A stretch of DNA of 64,000 bases from Brevipalpus yothersi. Its lineage: Eukaryota; Arthropoda; Arachnida; Trombidiformes; Tenuipalpidae. The notes below the pieces were generated by a model. It was not told the origin of the DNA. It worked only from the letters and a program-made list of their open reading frames with translations, and made no database searches. The translations under genes and the position numbers were made by a program. This document shows positions 34,728-46,311 of the stretch, in pieces. The number at the start of each line of letters is the position of its first letter. The first letter of the stretch is position 1. The stretch is taken from positions 115,332 to 179,331 of the forward strand of contig QZCP01000778.1 in assembly GCA_003956705.1 (NCBI GenBank), in the 5' to 3' direction.

Positions 34728-35325
34728 GGTACTTGTGATTGCAGTATATTGATGCAATATATTCAATTGCTCTCTGGAAAGCTAATGATCTCTAGAACAG
34801 AATGGAATCTGCTTCGCTTATGACTTTGTGATGGCGATTCTGATGAGGAAATGAGAAGGAAAGAAAATGATGGAGTAGTATACTCTAGATGAAAAGGAAA
34901 AGTTATGTGATGGATGACTGATTCTTCCACTGAGTTTGTCAGAAATTTGAAGAGAGGGAGAGAAAGAAAATGCTGTAGGTATATATTCTAGAGTCCGGGA
35001 GAGAATAAAAAAGATGGAGAAAAGGTAATTAATATGAACACGCAGCTTCATCATCGCGTATTCCTCTTTTTCTCTTGCCCAATGGATCCCACAATGATGA
35101 GGAAAGATTGTCAAAAACATTAGCACAAAATGGTATCCCGATGCTGGAATAATAAGTTTTCGGCCTGTTGACACAATCAAGTGGGACCACAAGAGAGTGA
35201 GGCCCCGAATAAAGCGGCATCCCACCAGCAGATCAGTGAAAGGAGGTGGAAAGGTGGATAGAGTGGATACCTGAGCGAGAAGGTGAAATGTCCATTCAAG
35301 CTATGCTTTCACGATGAGGTAGTGA
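34728..35325 (-). repeat. Dispersed repeat, copy 2 (longer)
   Basis: Homologous to 1463-1835 in two blocks: 34728 to about 34960 and about 35185-35325. The intervening 220 bp or so are absent from copy 1, so there was an insertion here or a deletion there. On the minus strand it ends at CCAG/GTAAGC, the same place as the donor-like end of copy 1. A minus-strand frame of 135 residues covers the insertion but shows no family resemblance. A GA tract follows immediately at 35339. Confidence 0.7.
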
Positions 35326-35338
35326 TACATAGATAGAA

Positions 35339-35344
35339 AGAGAA

Positions 35345-35400
<56 letters not shown>
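35339..35400. repeat. (GA)n microsatellite
   Basis: GA tract with a few GAAA interruptions, abutting the dispersed repeat. Confidence 0.93.
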
Positions 35401-35404
<4 letters not shown>

Positions 35405-35573
35405 TGTTCAAGCCTAATAATAATAATGGAATCGAATGTGACGAAGCGATGTGAACCATTCGCGCGACCAAATCGTGCGACCGCTTCCGATGGGAGCGCG
35501 CGCCAGCGATATTCACTCAAGAGTGTCTTGGATCCGTTGTCTTTCCCTATGGTTTGTTCTCCTAATAGACCAA

Positions 35574-35579
35574 AGAGAA

Positions 35580-35650
<71 letters not shown>
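35574..35650. repeat. (GA)n microsatellite
   Basis: Second GA tract of about 75 bp. It is separated from the first by a comparatively GC-rich 170 bp that includes GCGCGCGCC-like sequence near 35495. Confidence 0.93.
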
Positions 35651-35653
<3 letters not shown>

Positions 35654-36130
35654 GAGAGACAGAACAGGACAGGCTGTGGACAGCTGTCCTCATTGGACCT
35701 GAAAACTGTCCTCCGATGTATCTTTCTCTCCCACTCTCTACCTCTCCATCCGTTCAATGATTATTATTAAGATAGAGGACTCATTATTCCCTCGCATCAA
35801 TAAGATTCTCTCAGCACCGTTTGCCTTTTCCAGCCTCCCTCATCATCATAATGAAGAATGAAAAAAAGAATAGTATACTCACTCAACTGATAGGATGCTC
35901 ACATTGCTGGTTATATTGCTCTGATGATGGAATAAAAATGACGAGATTAATAATGCGATTGATAACTTTCCATTGTGCATTCGATTTTTCGATCACATTT
36001 CTTTCACATCATGCAATATTCAATGATTGCCTCAATGATTCTGAGAATTTTTCTTTTCTCTCTCTCTTTCTCTTCTCTCTCCAATTCTTTGCCATCACAG
36101 GAAATGGTATCGATTTTGGCAATTTTATGA

Positions 36131-37574
36131 ATGATTTTCTGCGTTCAAAACGAATCATCTTCATTATCCCTTTCCCCAATGACACAAATAGTCAATACAT
36201 CTTCTGAGGATGCTGCCGATAAGTCAGCAGCAAGAAATGATTCAAATGATACATCAGCATCGAGTGTCACCACTACAATAATCACAAATTCTCCAGCTCA
36301 AAATGAAACTCTCATTAAACTTCCTGATCCTCCGCCACCACCAACACCTTTGCCACCGACATCCAACAGTCCACCCACAGCCAAAGAGCCTCCACCGCCA
36401 CCCATATTGGAGCCTATTTGCAGTGATTCTTCCCCCAATGTTGATGATGGGCTCACAAGCCTAAGTTGGCTTCAAAATTTAAATATGTGTATGACAAGAT
36501 TGGGTGCCACAACACCCTTAACACCCCCAGCAAGTCCAGCAAGTCAAGTTTGTTCCTCACTTGGTTCCTTTCATCATCACCATCATCATCATCGTTATCA
36601 TCAAAATTATCATCCTCATGTTCATGGATCAGTCAGATCAGGATCAATGAAAGGATTACCTATATCATGTAAACACTCAAATCATCATCATCCCCACCAC
36701 TTATCTTCCTCCTCCCCTTCCTCTTCCGGTAATGGTTCATCTTCTTCTTCTACGTCTTCTTCCAATACTACTGGTCGTTCGGAAAGATCCTCTCGTTCTG
36801 CTGGCCATTCTTCCTCTTCTTCCTCGTCCACATCAACCAAGAACAAGCGAACTTTGCCACGTCCAGAAGAGATGATCGACTACAAAATCAATGGTACCGA
36901 TAAGCCTCCTTACTCATATGCCACTTTAATTTGTATGGCAATGAAAGCCAATCAAAATAAGATGACTCTGGCTGCCATTTATCGATGGATTAAAGAAAAT
37001 TTTCTCTACTATAAAAATGCTGAACCAAGTTGGCAGGTAAGTTGACAGATAATATTTTAATTATTTATTTATATAGAACAGATATTCTTGATTCCTTGCG
37101 ATTTTCAACTTCCATAACTAACTAAAGTCGGGCTAAGATTTAATGGAATTGTTGTTCGCTCCAAACAATCACTTGAATCATATCATCGGATCTCTAGTAT
37201 ATGAATTCCCTGGAAAACTTGTAACTTCTAAGAATTTTTATTGTAAGAAAAAGATGGAATACGTGTACCCTGAGAAAAAAACCCAGGGAATACCTAAGAG
37301 GAGGGTGATATAGGCGCGAGGAAGAGCAGAAGCTCGACAAGTTTCTCAAGTGAAGCTGGTAGATTGGGAGAAGAGGCGGAGGAAAAAAGGCATGTACATA
37401 TGGAGAGTCTCATATTGATGAGAATATGTATTCTTTATTCTCTTTTCTCTTTCATCTAATCGATGTAGTACAGGATGAGGATGCGCACTTGTGCCAGCAT
37501 CCATCATGGACCAGAAGAACAAAGGAAAAGAGTTTTTCCAGAATATGAATGCTATTAGTGTCGAGAAACGATTC

Positions 37575-37640
<66 letters not shown>

Positions 37641-38217
37641 CTCTGTCACCATTGTTATTATTCTATCCTCATTTTTAACAGGAAACAACTGAAACATGAC
37701 ATCAATATTCAGGGCAGAAAAAGTCTACAATACATTTGAGCTCGATGATAGCAAAATTCTCATCATAATATCATGATGATGGAAAAAGGGCTGCAAAAAA
37801 GTGAATCGATTGGGAATGGATGAGAAAAACTGTTGAAAAATTCTTCCATCTTTCAAGCTTAACATAAGCAATGAAGTAAAAAAGTGCGAGAAATTTCTCT
37901 TCTCTTCTCTTTCTCTTCATTCATCTTGTTTGAATATCTTCAAGTCATTCATTGAGTGAAGCGAAATCAATTTATTAATGATGATAAGGTTCGGATGTGT
38001 ATTTATATCACTATCGATATTCTCCCAAGCCACGAGCATCAAATGACTGAAATGTTAGGCATGCGAATACACCAGGAATAGTTAGGACGTAGTTAGCTTG
38101 TCAGGATGTTGTGGTTATTACTCCCAACTCCATATTCATCTTGCTGATTGTCCAACATTCGTGGAAAGAAAATCTTATATCGATCCAGATTTCCTATGGC
38201 TCCAGTATTCTCTCTAT

Positions 38218-38248
<31 letters not shown>

Positions 38249-39456
38249 CCACTCTTCCTCCCTCCTGTACACAATGAGGGGGTGGACAGGTAGGCTGCAT
38301 ATTGACTTGGTAGTTGCGGTAGGAGCTGAGTAAATGCCGTGGCGAAAGAGGAGGGAATACGGATCGATGAAGCTCTGATGTGAGATGGAATAAATAAGTC
38401 AACCAATATGGTATAGAGCTTACATTAGATGCGATTTTTGGATTCTCTCTACGATTTTGACCTTTTTACATACATTCTAGAGGAAAAAATAGTCTTGGGA
38501 TGAAGTTCATTTGAGCAAATTGATTATATCTCAACGAAATTGTTGGAATTTGAAAATATGAATCAAACTCATCAAAATGAGCAATAGTGATTTGAAAACT
38601 CAAGCGGATGCTCACCTCCCTCAGAAATCTTGTATTCCTTCATAAATACTTTGATTTAATGGGAACGAACAATTAACTCCGCAGAAACTAATAATATAAT
38701 AGAATTATCTGCGAATATCAGGGATCAAGGAGGAATTTTATTTCTTATCTTGACGGCTCTTTCTATTGAATTTGATTTGTAATATTTTCTTTATCAAGCC
38801 ATCTTTCTCAGAAGGTCTTGTGTTCTGAATGAATAGTCAGATTATATTCTAACATATAGATTTAAAGAAGCAATATCTTAAAATTCTCACAGCAATAGAA
38901 TGTTAACAATAAAAAATAAGAGATGTTAAGACTGGTGACCTCAATTTTTCGTCTTTATCCTTCTCCCCAGAATTCCATACGACACAATCTTTCTCTGAAC
39001 AAATGCTTCCTCAAAGTTCCTCGAACCAAAGAGGAGCCTGGGAAAGGTGGTTTCTGGCGATTGGACCCTGAATATGCGGAAACACTAGTCGATGGTGTAT
39101 TCAAGAAAAGACGACCATCTCAGCGCAATAATCCAACAAACGGAACAATTCTCAAAAGAAAGGTATGTTTTGATAGCAATTGTAATTGTTCTGCAAATGG
39201 TGCTTCCTGTGTACATGTGTATGTGTGTATACTATGTTTTTAGGACAAAAACTGAGAATGATCAATATTGCTTACTAAAATTTTATCATCCATCATCGCC
39301 ACCACTACTACCACCATCATCATCTTCTCAATGATGGTTCCTATTTTTCTAACTTTTTGAAGCCAATCTCATGGTTTTTCATTCTCTTTTTTGATCGATC
39401 GGACAGCATACAATCATGTATGCATTCTTTTCGATACATTCTATCGATTTCATTTC

Positions 39457-39523
<67 letters not shown>

Positions 39524-41520
39524 AACCTTCCGTTTTCTCTCTTCATCGATCAGAATTTTGCAAACTTCTAGAATATTCTGTTTAAACAAACATGTCGATC
39601 ACAATTTTACACTACAGAATGAGTAAAACAATCTCATTTTGGACTCCACGTTGTTTAGCTTGTTTATCAGAATAAGTATGTACCGTTCCATCTGACTCTA
39701 TGAACAGTTTCTGTGTGAAATGATCTGATGGGACATCCCTGAGCTGAATATTCAATTTCAGAATCTCACTGGAGAAAATGCTTCAAGACTATCAAAATCG
39801 TTTTGTTTCCATCGTCATTTTATTTTTTTTATTCAAATTGCGAAAACAAGAGGCAAATTTTTGGCACTGATTTGCAAAAAGAAAAATTAACAGCTTAGAC
39901 AATAGTAAAGTAAAAAAACTATTTTTTTCCATTTATTAGTCTCGCAAAAAGGATATCCAATCTGATGAAGTATCAATTGATGAAAAAGCACAATCATCCA
40001 GCCAAAATGATGTCATTAAAACAATCATCACAGTTCATCCGATGAAAAGCTATGAGCCACTATTGATTCACGATACACCACCAAGTTCCGCTGAATCTTG
40101 TACATTTATTGAGGTATGATGGTAGACAATTATTTGATCAATTGAGAATTTTTGTGCACTGAAGAAAAAAGAAGAAAATTAAATCAATTCACTACTTTAT
40201 CATTTACAGAATGGAGGTGAAACCGCTGAACTTGTCTCAGCTGTCAATAGTATCGATAATTTATCAACATCCCAATGTAATGAAGGACCATTCAGTCAGT
40301 ATACCATTCACATTGGTGATCATTCGTCCTACGGTGAAGAGACAGGTATTACTCTCAATGGAATTGGTGATGCATCAATGGTCAGCACAGAGGTACCAAA
40401 CGATGATAATCATCACCATCTTTTCAGTCAAGAGAATGGTGGTGATATATGTTGGAATGCAATATTAACGGATGCTGATCTGGAGCTGTTAAGTTCGACA
40501 AGTTTTCCCGGTCGAATAGTCCACACAACAGTCAATGGTTCCGATTTGGATACCTCGGTGTCCAGCAATCAATTGACACCCTTATCCAATCCCACCGATA
40601 GTAGTAGTGATGGGTCAGGCATCAATAATACTGGCTCCACACTTCATCTGGTCGATCCTCCAACAGTCCATGTGATGGATGCAACCTCCTCATCACTTCC
40701 AAGTGCTGCCAGCCTCTTCCGGCAAGCTGTTGATGTAGTGGGCAGCAATTCAGGGGCTAATACCAATCGAAATAGTTCCGCATCGGTGATCGGTGGAACA
40801 GTGTGCAGTAGTAGTGGTGGTGGCGGCAATGGTAGTTCGTTGAATAGATTATTGGCAAGTAATCATACAACTGCAACTACATCCACGTCCATTGCGGCTA
40901 GCTCGGTGACTAGTACAACTGTGAGTTCGATATTGAATGGACGAATACCTATATTGACCAGTGGAAATAACGGAATATGCGATATAATATCTGCAAATCA
41001 TAATGTGGTCACATGCGTTAATCCTGATCCAAGTAATGTGAACAATTCAACCGATTGGTGGACACCATTCGCATCTCTCCAACACAGCTTGAGCGATCAA
41101 TCATTAGCCTCACCGGACATGATTTCCATTCAAGCTATCGATGGCAATCATTCTGATCTCATGAGTTCACCAATTATTTTGGCTCCAGTATCATCGACGT
41201 CGAATGCCAATGTAAATGATGATGGACGAAACAATAATTCACACAACTATGTAGTTGATCGAAGCACTTCATCTCTAGCATCTTGTCAAACTTCATTCTC
41301 ATCACATCATTCGAATTCGATTCCAAATCATGGGAATAGAGGTCAACATGATTGTATTCAGATTGCTGATGGACTGATGGACAGTAAGATTGAAAGTGAT
41401 TCCAATCCATTTGATCCACAATCCAATCTACAGCCATGGATAGAGTGTAAAGCTGCTTTGGAGGCGGCCGCGTTCGATTTAGAGCAATTTAGTGTTCTAG
41501 AAAATTGTTCAGATTTTTGA
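36131..41520 (+). CDS. FOXJ1: Forkhead transcription factor FOXJ1
   Basis: Four coding exons, 36131-37036, 38971-39162, 39940-40113 and 40210-41520, all joined in phase 0, encode 860 residues, about twice vertebrate FOXJ1. The ATG at 36131 directly follows an in-frame TGA; MTQIV at 36179 is an alternative start. The forkhead domain (about 257-350) carries KPPYSYATLICMAM, the intron after EPSWQ, then NSIRHNLSLNKCF and GKGGFWRLDP with FKKRRP at its basic end. These features, together with the upstream LTSLSWLQ motif near residue 107 and the C-terminal DICWNAILTDADLE segment, are FOXJ1 traits. The flanks are low-complexity (Pro-rich, His run near 150, Ser runs). FOXJ1 is the nuclear master activator of motile-cilium genes. 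Intron 1 is 1.9 kb. Acceptor CATCACAG before the start implies a 5' non-coding exon. Confidence 0.93.
37573..37644. repeat. (CT)n plus (CTTT)n microsatellite in FOXJ1 intron 1
   Basis: CT tract followed by CTTT units, pyrimidines on the sense strand, as in CNOT3 intron 3. Confidence 0.95.
39460..39522. repeat. (CT)n microsatellite in FOXJ1 intron 2
   Basis: Uninterrupted CT tract of about 62 bp, pyrimidines on the sense strand. Confidence 0.95.
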
Positions 41521-43397
41521 TGAAATTTTTGTAGATGGAGATTGATTTACAGTGTACAATTCATCAGCAAAATTGGAAATTTCTGGATTTGGAATTAAAC
41601 CGAGAGAAGAGAAAGTGGTATTGGAGGAAAGATTTTCCAGCTAACAATTGCGAATCATTTTATAATTCTTTTGATTTCAGATGCTGAAAAATGCCCTCAA
41701 AGGATTGATTGATTTCCTATTATTCAATGATCTGAGAATATCGTTTGTTTTTTCTCTCTCTTTCTCTCTCTCTTTCTCTTTCTCTACCTCTATCTGTTCA
41801 CAAGCAATTACCTTTTGCTCCTATCATATTCTTAACTCTTAATTCTGTTCAAATCATGCAATCTCACCTCTTAATTCGAAACTTTCTCATATAATAGGTT
41901 TGAAGTCAGTGATTCAAAGTTATCGAAAATTTCTCAAATATTCTACACATTCTAGCGGAAGGTTGGAGAAAGAATTAGTCAAAATAATGAATCGTCTAGA
42001 TTCCGTGAACAATATGGGGCCATAAGAAATCGCAACATTTTTTGGTGACACAGCCGAAAAATGCATCACTAATTACTCTCTTTACCCACCTCAAACCTCA
42101 TCCTCCCACCATTCAACACTTTATAACTCTTCCAGAAACCCTCACATGGTCGGAATCTTTCTCCAATATCAGTAGATATGTTATTCTAGTCTTCTTTTGT
42201 CAATCATAGTCCATTTTTGATCTCATCAACATGTTCACCCCTTCACAATCATAATTGTAAACACTTTCCACCAAGAGGAAAGCAATTCTCACCATTTTCA
42301 ATCTCAAATCATACTCTACTATACATCTTTAGAATTTTCTTTTTATGAGTTTCACTTTACGAAAAACCCATTAAAAAACAATCCTCATCACCAATGCAAC
42401 AAGAATTTACGAGAATTTATTGATATTCTATTTAATCTTCAAAGTTCAGACACCAATTTTTGGTGGGGAAAAATATCTCAGCAGCTCTCCAATCATCGTA
42501 AATATGACAATAATAAGTTTTACATTGTGAGGATTGGAGAAGCTTTGAACTGAAAAGGGAATCAAAAGGCCATGCTTCAAATTTTTGAGGGTATTTCTCA
42601 AAATGTTTCCTATCGCTTTCTTCAAATTTCACAAATCTTCAACCATTCTAGAGTGAGAGAATTCAATAAATTTCGAGGAAACATCCCACTTATAATATCA
42701 ACGTATGGATACATTAATTTGAATTGTTACAAACCTAGTGGTCACCTGACCATCATGATATCTTATTTAATTTTCTACAAACTTATTCTACCACTTCTTA
42801 TGAACTTCATCATAGATTTTAGGGGCATGAATCATGCATTAATAGTGAAAGAGTTATTTATAGATGGTCTTACATTTTGATAAACATACAGCATATTTTC
42901 AGCTTAAAAGTTCAAAATCTTCGGAAAAAAAATGATTCCAAAAAATTCTCCCTAATTTTAAGAATTTTTAGATTTTGTCTCAGGTAAGAGACAAAAAAAT
43001 GAATACTGACTAAATTAGGGAAGAAGATATGAAGTGGAAATAAGGTCTTGAATCGCATTTAAATTCAGAAATTTGCAAAAATCATCAGAGATGATGCGTG
43101 ATTAGCTGATGCGTTAATCACTAGTCATTAATGAGTGGCAAGCTTGAAAGAGCAGACATAATGCTGATGGAGAGAGAGTTTTTATCAATGTAGATGAGGA
43201 GAATGCTTCTCTGGGAGAAGCTGGAGGTCCTATTCGGGAAAGCCAAATAGATGAGGACAGATGAGGATTAGAGTGAATTCATGATCTGGTGGATGAGCAC
43301 TATTAAATGAATCGAATGGCTTGAAAAAACACATCATGGTCCAATGATGAATGTAGTGATGATTATTCATTTGAAACGTCAGCACGATTTCTAATGT
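41521..43397. other. FOXJ1 3' flank and intergenic
   Basis: No gene is recognised. It includes CT-rich patches near 41755 and AT-rich DNA. The neighbouring genes converge here. Confidence 0.5.
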
Positions 43398-44137
43398 CTA
43401 CACATTTGTTGAGTTCATGATAGGTGTGGTAGTAGTTGTGATGACCATCTCAGATCCAATGTCCACCATATCTGATGATGAACTGTTGCCTCCTCTTATT
43501 TCTCGAGATTTACGAGCAAATGCTGGCTCAGTACATGCTGCCACGGGCTGATCATCTCGACATTTTGCACAAACTCTCTCAATGTCTGCACATTGGACAT
43601 CAGTTTCACATCTCGCTATTGGTTTAGGGAATTTATGAGGAAAATGTTAGAATATTGGATGGAAAATTATGATGCCTGACAAACTTACGTCGACAATAGA
43701 AGCATCCGACGAATTTGCTTCGATGAACTGCTGTATGATAATTACAATCTCGTTGCTGTCTTGAGAAACAGCTAACTTGATCAATGTAAAGTGTTTCACA
43801 TAATTTGTACCGATCACCATAGAATAGCCCACTTATTCGATGTCCTGGAAGTCCTGATCATTGGAGAGATCAGTGATTATCAGATCAACGATATGATGAT
43901 GATGTTTCAGAACTCACCTGTGGCTTGGATGGCATCTTTCTCGCCTTTACAACAGGCACAAGTTCGACGTCCAAGGTAGCTGTAGACAATCCAATTTTCA
44001 CCCACAAGATCACAATCTCCGTGGGCTATTTTTTCACATGGCTTAACGGTACATGATACCGGTAGTTCACTCTGAGTGCCGATAATTGAGCAGAATATAA
44101 TACTGATAAAAGCGAAGAAAACGGTTTGAACACCCAT
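43398..44137 (-). CDS. Secreted cysteine-rich protein, 197 aa, orphan
   Basis: Minus-strand exons 44137-43918, 43844-43689 and 43615-43398, with introns of 73 bp each and all junctions in phase 1, encode 197 residues. Residues 1-23 are a strong signal peptide (VFFAFISIIFCSIIG core). The mature chain has 16 cysteines: six in the first exon (CTVKPCE, GDC, CACC), five in the second (spacing C.YID..SC, RDC, GCFYC) and five in the third (RCETDVQC, VCAKC, AAC). A Ser/Thr-rich tail follows (SSSSD, TTTTTP, NST). The all-phase-1 introns are typical of modular extracellular proteins. The even cysteine count suggests full disulfide pairing. I do not recognise the family; nothing in it identifies an activity. 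Confidence 0.72.
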
Positions 44138-44755
44138 CACTGGGAATCTTGACTGAGTCTCACGTAACTGAGCTACGATTGTTGACGATGTTCACATTTA
44201 TCGGTATTCTAGCAAGCGATCTAATCTGTTCCACCGTTTTGGCTTGATTTCTTTATCATTTCCGGAAGTGAGAAAAATGATGGAGCAAGTGAGGGAGAGA
44301 GATAGAGAGAGAAAGAGAGAGTAAGTCGAATGGCTGTCTCAATTTGTTCTAAGTGATGATTATTTGGGAAACTATGAGATTCTGGAATTCCATGTATTGT
44401 AATGAAAAAAAGTGGGGAAAACACCATTCTCACCATTTCGAGATTTATTCACTTGCCCAATCACTGATGTTTACATTTGGTTCAACACAGAGAAGCCAAT
44501 ATTAGATCAATGTTCTGCTGAATCATGAAGTTGAGCTTCCGCAAAGCCCACATTCATCATTCAATAGAGGCAAAGCATCAGGTGCATCAAGTGGAATACA
44601 TCATATGTAACAAGTAAAAATTCCACAAGAAAAATTAGTGGAAAAAAATTTTCATCGATAGAGTATCTTTTTAATAATAGTTTGAAGATTAAAAAATTGA
44701 ACTTGAGCAGAATTTGGTCCAAAAGTAGCTTGTTTTCTTGTAAATGAGGCGATTA
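44138..44755. other. Intergenic and RFC2 3' flank
   Basis: No gene is present. A minus-strand AATAAA at 44449-44444 lies about 310 bp downstream of the RFC2 stop and could end that transcript. Confidence 0.45.
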
Positions 44756-45919
44756 TCATTCCTTTGGTTTTGCTGATTTTCTACATAGTTCAGCCAGAAG
44801 AGCAGACAACTGAAGCAGCGAATTGACTCCTTTACTGATCCTCAGATGAGTTACACCTATTTCTTTAACAAATTCAAGTTTCATAAATTCAGCCATTGGA
44901 TGTGTTTTGGTAATTCTAAACACATTGGTGATAATATCTTCCGGAGAATAGCCCATTTTCCATAGCTGTTGCAAAAGTTTATATGCATCACCATAGTGTC
45001 CCTCAAGACAATGATCAATCATTTTCCTGATTGTCACTGGATGAGGCTCATCACAGACTCTGAACACATTATCGGCGGTGACTTTACCCAAGCCATCGTA
45101 GCATGATTGAAGATTATTGAGACCTTGTCGAAGATCACCTTGGGCAGTGTAGACAACAGCCTTAAGACCCTCTTCATCGTATGGTACGTTCTCTTTTTTA
45201 CAAATTTGCTTGATTCGAGCGGTAATTTCTTTTTCATCAAGTCTCTGAAACCTAATGACTGCACATCTTGACTGAATTGGTTCAATTATTTTTTCCGATG
45301 TATTACATGCGAGAGCAAAGCGAGTTGTTTTCGAATACAATTCCATAATTCGCCGGAGAGCTTGTTGGGCACTTTCGGTCATCGAATCAGCTTCGTCCAA
45401 AATGATAACTTTAACTTTTCCCGGTGGTAAAGTGACTTTTGTCTGAGCAAACATTTTGATTTTATTTCGAACCACATCGATTCCCCGATCATTGGATGCA
45501 TTCAATTCTAGTACCGCATTTTTCATCTGAGATCCCAACATTTTGCGACATAAACACAGTATGGTGGTTGTTTTACCGATTCCTGGTGGACCAGCGAGCA
45601 AAAGATTCGGAAAGTTGCCTCGATCAACAAGCTCCTGGAGACGTTCAACAATGTCTCTGTTTCCCACAATATCATCAAATTCAATTGGACGATACTTTTC
45701 AACCCTATTATAGAGAAAAAGAATCGGAATCATGTAAGCCAGAATCAATAAATCTGAATCAAAATTTTAACACAATGCCTCCAAAAAAAAGTTGACCAAA
45801 AAAAGCCAACTTTTTCGCAATACACGTGCAAAAATTCAAGTTCATTGCACCAATCATTCTTACCATGGAAGATTTGATGTTGCCACATTTGAAGATAAAC
45901 CAGTCATTGGATCATCCAT
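44756..45919 (-). CDS. RFC2: Replication factor C subunit 2
   Basis: Minus-strand exons 45919-45864 and 45704-44756 (159-bp phase-2 intron) encode 334 residues. Exon 1 supplies MDDPMTG..SNLP and two bases of the Trp codon, so the join rebuilds the family hallmark LPWVEKYRP. Walker A GPPGIGKT is at 57-64, Walker B DEAD at 122-125 and the SRC arginine-finger motif at 164-166. Other blocks are ELNASNDRGIDVVRNKIK, FALACN and CDEPHP, which is characteristic of RFC2. The clamp loader RFC1-5 opens and loads PCNA at primer ends during DNA replication and repair in the nucleus. The length is close to the human protein. The gene is divergently paired with eIF3i across 392 bp. Identification is very secure. 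Confidence 0.96.
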
Positions 45920-46311
45920 GATGATGATGATTAGCAATTAACACCCCACTGGAGACACAATACTCAAGATAATTTTAATTACAACAAAATTGGAAAATTT
46001 TACGGTCCTCAAAGTGTGTCCTCAAATTGATTCAAGAAAATGTCCAAGAGCCAAGACCAAGAACAAATAATTTTGGTTGAGCCAAAAAAGCGCGCGCTTA
46101 AAAGTATTCGATATTAAAGGAAACAATATCAGTATCTAGTGTTTAACAGCGTTCCTAAGAGACACACAATTGGCCAGCATGTCATCATCAGCCGGTTCTT
46201 AATGTGTGTCTTGATTTAATTGTGATTGGTAACATAATATTTGATTTGATTTTTACATTAGTTAATTATTGTGCTTGAATAAGAGGTGGAAGCTATTCTT
46301 TCTTAAGGATC
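45920..46311. promoter_or_regulatory. Bidirectional promoter between RFC2 and eIF3i
   Basis: Only 392 bp separate the two start codons. The interval includes a perfect 12-bp palindrome AAGCGCGCGCTT at 46088-46099, which resembles E2F-type GCGC sites and would suit a replication gene. No TATA box is obvious. Confidence 0.55.

Larger units (their letters stand above)
30836..36130. other. Gene-poor interval between CNOT3 and FOXJ1
   Basis: It begins with the CNOT3 3' untranslated region. The rest carries GA and GAAA microsatellites, the second dispersed-repeat copy, and upstream DNA of FOXJ1. The acceptor CATCACAG at 36101 suggests a non-coding FOXJ1 5' exon in here. No protein-coding gene is convincing. 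Confidence 0.5.

Noticed and set aside
34818..35225. 135-residue minus-strand frame inside dispersed repeat copy 2
   Set aside because: It spans the part missing from copy 1, has no recognisable domain, and the matching block in copy 1 is read in a different frame.
35296..35770. Frames on both strands flanking two GA tracts
   Set aside because: Most residues come from GA repeats; the short unique parts show no family signal.
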